Of a stretch of DNA of 7,121 nt, positions 1 to 4,934 are shown piece by piece; the first letter of the stretch is position 1, and each line of letters opens with the position of its first letter. The position numbers and the translations under genes were made by a program. The notes under the pieces are model-generated. The model had not been told where the DNA came from. It did not search any database and saw nothing but the letters and a program-made list of their open reading frames with translations. The DNA comes from Candidatus Woesearchaeota archaeon (GTDB lineage Archaea > Nanobdellota > Nanobdellia > Woesearchaeales > 21-14-0-10-32-9), in the NCBI GenBank assembly GCA_007117145.1, contig SKHC01000079.1, positions 1 to 7,121 on the forward strand, in the 5' to 3' direction.

Positions 1-153
1 ATGAGAGAGTCAAAGGTTGAGTTAGAATACGTGTTTGACATTGAGGAAACTGTTCCACAAATGCAAAATTTCTTGCGTGAATCATTGGCTAAAAAGCAAG
101 CTGACTTCACTGAGAATTACAGGATTGATAATATTTTAAATAAGAAGTTTTAG
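1..153 (+). CDS. Unrecognised small protein or C-terminal fragment (50 codons)
   Basis: The frame is open from the first base of the window to a TAG at 151-153. The first codon is ATG, so this could be a complete 50-residue protein, but the frame may equally continue upstream and the ATG be an internal Met. The product is hydrophilic and mixed-charge, begins MRESKVELEY and ends NILNKKF, with a central stretch (about residues 15-35) that could form an amphipathic helix. There is no Cys, no signal peptide and no membrane segment. I recognise no family. Its stop codon interlocks with the stop of the convergent MIP18-like gene through the shared bases TTAG at 150-153. That tight fit supports a real gene end here. 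Confidence 0.5.
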   Translation: MRESKVELEYVFDIEETVPQMQNFLRESLAKKQADFTENYRIDNILNKKF

Positions 154-446
154 AGGTTTAAAGCAGCTCTTATATCTGGGTCAATTTTATCTGGGGTCCA
201 GGGTGGTTCAAATGTGATTTTGACGTCTACGTTTCTAAATTCGTTTGTGCTAAGTATTTTGTCTTTAACATCTTCGATTAAACTAGGACCGAATGGGCAT
301 CCTGGGAATGTGAACGTCATTTCGACGAATACGTCACTGCCTTTTATTTTTACATCGTATATTAAGCCAAGACTTACGATGTCTATCATAAGCTCAGGAT
401 CATCTATTTCTCCAAGGACTTCTAGCACTAAATCTTTTTTTGACAT
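150..446 (-). CDS. MIP18/SufT-like (DUF59, PaaD-type) Fe-S assembly protein
   Basis: This 98-residue protein matches the MIP18/PaaD/SufT family (DUF59), small cytosolic proteins that help mature or deliver Fe-S clusters to client enzymes. The hallmarks are DDPEL at residues 15-19, then DIVSLGLIYDV at about 22-32, a GCP motif with a single conserved Cys near residue 50, and a C-terminal PPWTPDKI segment near 81-88. The order and length are typical of the stand-alone single-domain form, with no extra domain. It lies 37 bp downstream of the secreted-protein gene on the same strand, so the two may be co-transcribed. A weak TATA-like TTAAAA about 27 bp upstream of the ATG would also allow its own leaderless transcript. 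No Shine-Dalgarno sequence is visible. The family call is firm; the exact client protein is unknown. Confidence 0.88.
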   Translation of the reverse strand: MSKKDLVLEVLGEIDDPELMIDIVSLGLIYDVKIKGSDVFVEMTFTFPGCPFGPSLIEDVKDKILSTNEFRNVDVKITFEPPWTPDKIDPDIRAALNL

Positions 447-468
447 ATATGCAGAAAGTTTATGTGTC

Positions 469-479
469 TTTTAAGTTTT
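469..479 (-). promoter_or_regulatory. Weak TATA-like element for the MIP18-like gene
   Basis: Read on the minus strand, the 37-bp gap contains AACTTAAAAGA, centred about 27 bp upstream of the ATG at 446. This is the spacing seen for the other presumed leaderless genes in the window. The element is a poorer TATA box than the others, so read-through from the upstream gene is an equally good explanation. Confidence 0.3.
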
Positions 480-483
480 TCCA

Positions 484-1197
484 CTACTCACTTTTTCTAA
501 TGACCGTCACCGTAAATCCTGTTTCATCTCGAGCGACATCAGTTCCAATTATTTGAGTGCTTTTACCAAGTTTTCGCATTATCTGGTTTTCAGCCATTCT
601 TTGAGCTGTTGAAAGGTTCTTTGATCTTGCTTTGCTTACTTGAAATTTTTCTTCTCCAATTTTTACTTCTCTAACTTCTCCAATTTTTACATCACCAACC
701 TCAGCAATTATTGCTTGTATCAACTCACTTTTTTGAGTTGTGTTTATCTCTTGATTGGTTTTAATTATCTCTTCATATTTCCTAGCAAGTTTTAAAAGAG
801 GCTCATCTTCAACTATTTCGGCCATGTTTTCTATTCTTCTTACTGCACTTAGAGCTTCTCTGTACCTTCCAGCCCTTATGTATTCTTTGAGTTCATCTAT
901 CATTTCTTGCATGTACATTGTTGTGTATTTTACTAGTAGTTCTTTGAATTCTTGTTTTTTGTCTTCAGGCATTGTTTGCAAGTCACGACCCCAAGTAATG
1001 ACGTTTTGCTCTATTTGTCTTATGTTTTCTGGTGTTTGCTGAGCACTCGCACTTTTCTGCGCAAAAGATAATATGCTTAGAATCGCCATCGCCGTCACTG
1101 CGAATTTTTTCACTCTTTTACTAAAACTGTTTGTAAGCCAACCGCCTTTTACAGTTTCTTGTAATTGTTTGTTTAATTTTTCATAAGCTTCATTCAT
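484..1197 (-). CDS. Exported or membrane-anchored protein of unknown function with a signal-like segment
   Basis: This is a 237-residue protein with no family I can name. A basic stretch (KRVKK, residues 28-32) is followed by a hydrophobic core (about 33-46) and an ASA signal-peptidase-like site, with predicted cleavage between A52 and Q53. That layout suggests export. With the ATG at 1197 the n-region is unusually long, 32 residues. An in-frame GTG at codon 29 (1111-1113) would give a textbook signal peptide but has no Shine-Dalgarno site or promoter. I keep the ATG because a TATA box lies about 28 bp upstream of it. The mature part is charged and helix-rich (about 55-160), then carries an eight-residue tandem repeat (165-180) and a C-terminal domain (about 181-237) of beta-alpha-beta character. 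The Ala-rich helix and the TVTVIRK end recall LPP20-like lipoprotein domains, but only weakly. Confidence 0.75.
   Translation of the reverse strand: MNEAYEKLNKQLQETVKGGWLTNSFSKRVKKFAVTAMAILSILSFAQKSASAQQTPENIRQIEQNVITWGRDLQTMPEDKKQEFKELLVKYTTMYMQEMIDELKEYIRAGRYREALSAVRRIENMAEIVEDEPLLKLARKYEEIIKTNQEINTTQKSELIQAIIAEVGDVKIGEVREVKIGEEKFQVSKARSKNLSTAQRMAENQIMRKLGKSTQIIGTDVARDETGFTVTVIRKSE
651..698 (-). repeat. 24-bp tandem duplication inside the secreted-protein gene
   Basis: Plus-strand positions 651-666 and 675-690 are identical (CTTCTCCAATTTTTAC). The full 24-bp units 651-674 and 675-698 differ at three positions by my count. The reading frame is preserved. In the protein this gives two adjacent eight-residue units, AEVGDVKI (165-172) and GEVREVKI (173-180), followed by a truncated GE start of a third. 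Confidence 0.8.
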
Positions 1198-1219
1198 TAT
1201 TTCGACTATTATTTCATAG

Positions 1220-1231
1220 TTTTATATATTT
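1220..1231 (-). promoter_or_regulatory. TATA box of the secreted-protein gene
   Basis: On the minus strand this reads AAATATATAAAA, an archaeal TATA box centred about 28 bp upstream of the ATG at 1197. Transcription would start within a few bases of the start codon, giving a leaderless or near-leaderless mRNA. It shares the 84-bp divergent region with the DNA polymerase promoter. A run of eight T (1237-1244) separates the two boxes. Confidence 0.65.
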
Positions 1232-1245
1232 TTAGATTTTTTTTC

Positions 1246-1261
1246 GAATACCTTATATATT
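1246..1261 (+). promoter_or_regulatory. TATA box (with BRE-like flank) of the DNA polymerase gene
   Basis: CTTATATATT at 1252-1261 is a good archaeal TATA box. It is preceded by the purine-rich GAATAC at 1246-1251, in the position of a TFB recognition element. Its centre is about 25 bp upstream of the ATG at 1282, so the mRNA is expected to be leaderless. No Shine-Dalgarno sequence is visible before the ATG. Confidence 0.65.
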
Positions 1262-1281
1262 AATTAGGCTTACTTAAAGTC

Positions 1282-3594
1282 ATGATTGGATTCATAATTT
1301 ACCCAACTTACAAGATTGAAGATGGTAAGAGCTTTGTTTATCTTTATGGTAGATTAAAAAGTGGTAAGAGCTTTGAAGTTAGGTACAGGTATGACCCCTA
1401 TTTTTTTGTTAGAAAAGATGACTTGGTTAAAGTTCGAGAACTTACCTCTTTTGGGTTTGAGCATACGAATCTTAAGACTTTTGATGAAGAAGAGGTCGTA
1501 AAAATTATAGTTGATGTTCCAGATCAAGTTGCGAAATCAAGGAAACTATTAGATGAAAACGGTGTTGAGTGTTTTGAAGCTGACATTCCTTTTAGTTACA
1601 GGTTTTTAATTGATATGAAAATAAAAGGCTCTGTTGAAATCAATGGAAAATCAACGAAAGGAGATAGGGTTGATTTGTTTTTTGATCAGCCAACTTTAAA
1701 GCCTTCTACTGAAAAGTTTACTATTGATGACTTGAGGGTTTTGAGTTTGGATATTGAAACTAGTATGGATTCAAAAAAAGTTTATTGTATTAGTCTTCAA
1801 AGCAGTGATGACAAGCTAAGTAAAGTGTTAATTGTGGCAAATGAGGATTATAAGAATTCTGAGTCGTTTAAAAGCGAAGCTGAGATGTTTAAAAGATTCA
1901 AGGATATCGTACTTGAATTTGATCCTGACGTATTAGTTGGTTGGAACGTTATCGATTTTGATTTGAACATCTTGTTTAAGAAGATGAAACACTTTGATTT
2001 TGGAAGAGCTAAAGATGATTGCACTGTAAATGTAGTTAACAGTTTTTTAACTGATTCCAAAGCAGATTTTAAAGGGAGATTAGTGCTTGATGGTATTCAC
2101 ATGTTAAAGTCTAATTTTATCAGTTTGGATGATTACAAGTTAGACACTGCTGCAAAAGAGTTCACTGATTTCAAAAAGCTTATTGGTCCTGAAAACAAAG
2201 GTGTTGAAATTGAAAATGCTTATAGAAATGATAAGCAAAAATTAGTTGATTACAATTTACTAGATTCAAAGCTTGTAATTGATATTTTGAGAAACAGTGG
2301 AACTTTTGATTTGACTATTCTTCGAAGCTTGCTTACTGGTATGTCTCTTGAGAGAGTTAGAGCAAGCATTGCAAGCATGGATTCTTTGTATTTAGCAGAG
2401 CTTAGAAGCAAGGGATACGTTGCAGTTACCAAAAGCTATGTAAATAGTGATAAGAAGACTACTGGGGGATTTGTTATGAGTCCAAATCCAGGTATTTATG
2501 ATTTTGTTGGGGTTTTTGATTTTAAAAGTTTGTATCCAAGTATTATGAGGACTTTTAACATTGACCCATTGCTTTTGAGAAAGAATTGTAAACCTAAAGC
2601 TAATGAAGAGTTAATTACTGCCCCTAATGGTGCTTGTTTTTCTAAAGAAAAAGGGATACTTCCAGAGATTCTTGAAAAACTTGGAAAAGAAAGGCAGATA
2701 GCCACTAAAAATGATGATCAGGTGACTAGGTGGGCCATTAAGATTTTGATGAATTCTTTGTATGGTGTTTTGGCTAGTCCAAATTGCAGGTTCTATAGTT
2801 ATGAGATGGCTAACGCAATTACTAGTTTTGGCCACTTGGTTTTAAAGGAGTTAAAAACTGAAATTGAAAAGAAAGGATTGAAGGTTATCTACGGGGACAC
2901 TGATAGTAGTTTTGTTGAACTAAATGTTAAAGATAAGGATTCAGCTGAGAAAATCGGTAAATCACTTGAAGATGATATGAACTCTCACTTTAAAAGAATG
3001 GTTAAAGAAAAGTATGGTATGGACAGTTTTTTAGAGTTGCAATATGAAAAACTTTTTAGAAAATTCTTTTTACCAAAAGTTAGGGGTAGTGAGAAAGGTG
3101 CAAAGAAGAGGTATGCTGGCATTTTAATTAAAGGAAAAGATGAAAAAATTGAGTTCACAGGGCTTGAATTTGTCAGGAAAGATTGGACTTCTTTGGCTAA
3201 GAAATTCCAATTAGATTTGCTTGACCTTGTGTTTAAAGAAAAAGACCCTGAGAGCTATGTTAAAAAGTTTGTTTCTGGGTTGCAAAATGGTGAGTTTGAT
3301 GAGTTGCTAATTTACAGGAAGACTATAAGGAAAGACTTGGAAAAATATACTAAGACAACACCTCCTCACGTCAAAGCTGCAAGGAAGTTAGATAAAATTG
3401 ATAGTAATATAATAAAATACGTGATGACTCATGATGGGCCTGAGCCCGTTGAAAACATTCAAAGCAGTATAGATTATAATCATTATATTGAAAAGCAAAT
3501 AAAACCAATTGCAGATAGCATCTTATATTTTTATGGTAAATCTTTTGAAGATGTATTGAAAGGTTCAACTCAAACAGATCTTTCTAGTTTCTAA
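1282..3594 (+). CDS. Archaeal family B DNA polymerase with 3'-5' proofreading exonuclease
   Basis: This 770-residue protein is a full-length replicative-type PolB, close to the usual archaeal length. The N-terminal domain (about 1-150) includes FSYRFLID (104-111), near the region that forms the template uracil pocket in archaeal relatives. Exonuclease motifs are intact: Exo I LDIE (D157, E159), Exo II GWNVIDFD (220-227) and Exo III YNLLD (Y324, D328). Polymerase motifs are intact: motif A DFKSLYPSIM (D413), the fingers R471, motif B KILMNSLYG (487-495), motif C YGDTDS (D539, D541) and the KKRY element (608-611). TGLEFVRKDW (626-635) marks the thumb junction. The protein ends in QTDLSSF (764-770), a PIP-box-like PCNA-binding tail. 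It is an active-looking enzyme, with no intein or split. The YxGG linker motif reads TTGG here (393-396). It is transcribed divergently from the secreted-protein gene. Confidence 0.97.
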   Translation: MIGFIIYPTYKIEDGKSFVYLYGRLKSGKSFEVRYRYDPYFFVRKDDLVKVRELTSFGFEHTNLKTFDEEEVVKIIVDVPDQVAKSRKLLDENGVECFEADIPFSYRFLIDMKIKGSVEINGKSTKGDRVDLFFDQPTLKPSTEKFTIDDLRVLSLDIETSMDSKKVYCISLQSSDDKLSKVLIVANEDYKNSESFKSEAEMFKRFKDIVLEFDPDVLVGWNVIDFDLNILFKKMKHFDFGRAKDDCTVNVVNSFLTDSKADFKGRLVLDGIHMLKSNFISLDDYKLDTAAKEFTDFKKLIGPENKGVEIENAYRNDKQKLVDYNLLDSKLVIDILRNSGTFDLTILRSLLTGMSLERVRASIASMDSLYLAELRSKGYVAVTKSYVNSDKKTTGGFVMSPNPGIYDFVGVFDFKSLYPSIMRTFNIDPLLLRKNCKPKANEELITAPNGACFSKEKGILPEILEKLGKERQIATKNDDQVTRWAIKILMNSLYGVLASPNCRFYSYEMANAITSFGHLVLKELKTEIEKKGLKVIYGDTDSSFVELNVKDKDSAEKIGKSLEDDMNSHFKRMVKEKYGMDSFLELQYEKLFRKFFLPKVRGSEKGAKKRYAGILIKGKDEKIEFTGLEFVRKDWTSLAKKFQLDLLDLVFKEKDPESYVKKFVSGLQNGEFDELLIYRKTIRKDLEKYTKTTPPHVKAARKLDKIDSNIIKYVMTHDGPEPVENIQSSIDYNHYIEKQIKPIADSILYFYGKSFEDVLKGSTQTDLSSF

Positions 3595-3850
3595 CTTGAA
3601 CGTAGCCTGGCTCTGGTTGGTAGATATAATCATCTTTAATTAGCTCATCAATTAAGTCTAGGACTTGGCTCTCTCTCATTCCTTCTTCTTGTGCTGTAAG
3701 AATTATTTGTTCTACTTGTATTTTCTTTGTTGAGCTTATCTGCCTAATTAGGTTTAAAAAGTTTATTTTGGAGTCTACTTCGTTCTCTCGCATTAGACTA
3801 TCTGCTGCTAATCTTTGAATTTTTAAGAGCTCTTCAAAGTTACTTGACAT
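3584..3850 (-). CDS. Small winged-helix protein resembling the MCM C-terminal tail
   Basis: This 88-residue protein has a winged-helix fold signature at about residues 44-86: VEQIILTAQEEGM, then a recognition helix ESQVLDLIDELIKDD, then a wing YIYQPEPGYVQV. The pattern of a small hydrophobic helix pair ending in IYxPxPGY closely recalls the C-terminal winged helix of archaeal MCM helicases. The preceding LLKIQRLAADSLMRENEV (8-25) also recalls the helix just before that domain in MCM. No AAA+ ATPase motif is present, so if related to MCM it is a detached tail. It overlaps the end of the DNA polymerase gene by 11 bp, tail to tail. A TATA box lies about 25 bp upstream of the ATG, with a 10-bp perfect palindrome between them. 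It could instead be an unrelated DNA-binding regulator. Confidence 0.7.
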   Translation of the reverse strand: MSSNFEELLKIQRLAADSLMRENEVDSKINFLNLIRQISSTKKIQVEQIILTAQEEGMRESQVLDLIDELIKDDYIYQPEPGYVQVRN

Positions 3851-3860
3851 AGCTTTTGGT

Positions 3861-3870
3861 AATACGTATT
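3861..3870. promoter_or_regulatory. Perfect 10-bp palindrome, candidate operator
   Basis: AATACGTATT equals its own reverse complement. It lies 11-20 bp upstream of the winged-helix ATG and touches the downstream edge of its TATA box, a position where a bound repressor would block polymerase recruitment. Short AT-rich palindromes also arise by chance, so this remains a candidate only. Confidence 0.3.
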
Positions 3871-3882
3871 TAAATATAAATA
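3869..3882 (-). promoter_or_regulatory. TATA box of the MCM-tail-like winged-helix gene
   Basis: The minus strand reads TATTTATATTTAAA, centred about 25 bp upstream of the ATG at 3850. This predicts a leaderless transcript. No Shine-Dalgarno sequence precedes the ATG. The rest of the 61-bp gap (3851-3911) also holds a GTATAC hexamer at 3892-3897 and a loose AAATATT/AATATTT inverted repeat at 3878-3884 and 3904-3910. Confidence 0.55.
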
Positions 3883-3911
3883 TTGTGAAATGTATACTAA
3901 TGTAATATTTC

Positions 3912-4172
3912 TTATTTTTTTAGCCTAGTTTGCACAAAATATGCAAGGCAATCTGCTGCGTCAAAGTAAGCTGTTGTTCTCATGTTTTTTCCAAATTCCA
4001 GCTTAAAATTGTCTTGTGTTATCATTTCACCGCATATCGGGCAATTTCTTCTTTTATCTTTAGCTATTTTTTCATCTAATATCTTCTGCAAAGTACCACG
4101 CTCTAAGTCTTTTTTTATGAGTTCTAAGTCTTTTACGCTTAAGGTTTCTATGAATTTTTTTAGTTTGTTCAT
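3912..4172 (-). CDS. Small CxxC (possible zinc-binding) protein of unknown function
   Basis: This 86-residue protein has a charged helical N-terminal half (about 1-41) and a C-terminal half with CPICG at 44-48, LEFGKNMRTTAYFD at about 58-71, and DCLAYF at 74-79. C44, C47 and C75 look like metal ligands. Only three Cys are present and there is no His, so a fourth ligand would have to be D71 or D74, or come from a partner. I recall similar small archaeal proteins with a CPxCG plus YFDxxDCLxYF pattern, but know no function for them. The start overlaps the stop of the upstream winged-helix gene as ATGA (4169-4172), with an AGAGGG Shine-Dalgarno site six bases before it. The two are therefore almost certainly co-transcribed and translationally coupled. 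Confidence 0.75.
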   Translation of the reverse strand: MNKLKKFIETLSVKDLELIKKDLERGTLQKILDEKIAKDKRRNCPICGEMITQDNFKLEFGKNMRTTAYFDAADCLAYFVQTRLKK

Positions 4173-4798
4173 TGCAGGCCCTCTATAAAGTCGTTTTTGT
4201 CATATAATTTTTTCATTTTCTCTATTTTTTCTTGAAAGTATTTTTCTTTTTGTCTTAATCCCTCTAAGACTTCTTGTTTTGTATGACTCCAAAATACTAA
4301 TGTGTCGTTTCCGATTTTGAGTTTGGAGTTTGCTCTGAAGTACTCTATGTTTTCACTCACTACAAATAAGTGTATTTCGTGGCTTATTGTTTCTATGAAG
4401 TATAATGAATCTATGTGTTTTATTGTATCTTCGTGTTTACAAAATAATTTGAGTAAAGGAACAAGTGGTGCATCATTTACTAATACATTAAGTACGTATT
4501 CTGTTTTTTCATCAGTTTTGAGCTGTTTTAGCTTTGTTGTTTTTCCGATGCTTAACAGATACGTTTTTTGTTCTTTCATTTGGTATAGTATCCGCACGTC
4601 TTTTCCTTTTCTTCCTCCGACTCCTGTATCCATTCTTTTTCTGGTTAAGTAACCTTGTGCTTCTAAGAGTTTTAATTGCTGGCTTATGTTAGAAATTGTG
4701 TAGCCTGTGAGTTCTGATAGTTCTTTTGGGCTTTTTGGTTTTTTAGCTATGAGTTTTAGAAGTTGCCATTTGTTTGCGTTAAGGTCTTCAAGTATCAT
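4169..4798 (-). CDS. Winged-helix (ArsR/MarR-like) transcriptional regulator
   Basis: This 209-residue protein begins with a winged helix-turn-helix at about 8-75. It comprises WQLLKLIAKKPKSPKELSEL, a recognition helix TISNISQQLKLLEAQGYL (34-51), and a basic Gly-rich wing RKRMDTGVGGRKGKD (53-67) leading into a beta strand. The rest (about 95-209) matches no domain I can name. It has a beta segment EIHLFVVSENIEYF (141-154) and a long C-terminal charged helix (173-199) that may mediate dimerisation. It is the first gene of a two-gene unit with the CxxC protein. It is divergent from the glycosyltransferase across a 136-bp region, the usual arrangement for a local regulator. A link to glycogen genes or to autoregulation is inference. 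Confidence 0.8.
   Translation of the reverse strand: MILEDLNANKWQLLKLIAKKPKSPKELSELTGYTISNISQQLKLLEAQGYLTRKRMDTGVGGRKGKDVRILYQMKEQKTYLLSIGKTTKLKQLKTDEKTEYVLNVLVNDAPLVPLLKLFCKHEDTIKHIDSLYFIETISHEIHLFVVSENIEYFRANSKLKIGNDTLVFWSHTKQEVLEGLRQKEKYFQEKIEKMKKLYDKNDFIEGLQ
4179..4184 (-). promoter_or_regulatory. Shine-Dalgarno site for the CxxC protein gene
   Basis: On the minus strand AGAGGG lies six bases before the ATG at 4172, inside the 3' end of the regulator gene. It contains GAGG, complementary to the anti-Shine-Dalgarno core. It fits initiation on an internal gene of a polycistronic mRNA, unlike the leaderless first genes nearby. Confidence 0.6.
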
Positions 4799-4821
4799 TT
4801 AAACAAAAATTATACTTTCTT

Positions 4822-4834
4822 ATTTATATATTTT
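4822..4834 (-). promoter_or_regulatory. TATA box of the winged-helix regulator unit
   Basis: The minus strand reads AAAATATATAAAT, centred about 30 bp upstream of the ATG at 4798. The transcript would start only a few bases before the start codon. No Shine-Dalgarno sequence precedes the ATG (the flank is TTTTTGTTTAA). The element sits on the regulator side of the divergent region. Confidence 0.6.
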
Positions 4835-4843
4835 GTTATTATC

Positions 4844-4855
4844 ATACTTTAGTAT
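4844..4855. promoter_or_regulatory. 12-bp dyad ATACT-TT-AGTAT, candidate operator
   Basis: Two perfectly complementary 5-base arms (4844-4848 and 4851-4855) flank a TT spacer. The dyad lies between the two divergent TATA boxes, so a bound dimer could affect both promoters. The symmetry does not extend beyond 12 bp. A related smaller dyad, TGTA-GA-TACA, lies at 4876-4885 just upstream of the glycosyltransferase TATA box. Confidence 0.3.
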
Positions 4856-4885
4856 TCATTAAATCATAAATCTTTTGTAGATACA

Positions 4886-4893
4886 TTTATATA
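4886..4893 (+). promoter_or_regulatory. TATA box of the glycosyltransferase/GH57 pair
   Basis: TTTATATA is centred about 46 bp before the TTG start at 4935. With the usual spacing of about 25 bp, transcription would begin near 4914. That leaves a short leader of about 20 bases that carries the Shine-Dalgarno site, so this gene would not be leaderless, unlike its neighbours. Confidence 0.55.
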
Positions 4894-4919
4894 TGAGAAC
4901 AAGCCAAGACTATGTAAAA

Positions 4920-4924
4920 GAGGT
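4920..4924 (+). promoter_or_regulatory. Shine-Dalgarno site deciding the TTG start
   Basis: GAGGT lies ten bases before the TTG at 4935. It supports TTG over the in-frame GTG at 4941 (16 bases away) and ATG at 4947 (22 bases away). Starting at TTG also gives the family-typical N-terminus MKVLMLGWEFPP. Confidence 0.6.
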
Positions 4925-4934
4925 TGAAGATTAA

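Noticed and set aside
1141..1197. Double-glycine bacteriocin-type leader in the secreted protein (GG at residues 18-19)
   Set aside because: The downstream part has a classical hydrophobic signal core and AxA site, the protein is far too long for a bacteriocin, and no peptidase-containing transporter is nearby.
1237..1244. Run of eight T as a transcription terminator
   Set aside because: It lies between two divergent promoters with no plus-strand gene ending upstream. A spacer or bent A-tract is more likely.
3878..3910. AAATATT/AATATTT inverted repeat as a hairpin or terminator
   Set aside because: The arms are 7 bp, pure A/T, with a 19-base loop. It is likely chance in an AT-rich gap and overlaps a TATA box.
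4302..4652. Plus-strand ORF (116 codons) opposite the winged-helix regulator
   Set aside because: It is antisense to a convincing helix-turn-helix gene. Its Ser/Phe-rich product is typical of shadow frames in AT-rich DNA, and it has no promoter or Shine-Dalgarno site.
4169..4798. Nucleotidyltransferase (MNT-like) domain in the C-terminal half of the regulator
   Set aside because: The EIHLFVVSEN segment loosely recalls such domains, but no GS-x-DxD motif is present.
4893..4934. 13-codon leader ORF (ATG to TAA) before the glycosyltransferase as a gene
   Set aside because: Its ATG overlaps the end of the likely TATA box, so it would lie upstream of the predicted transcript start. Not listed as a coding feature.
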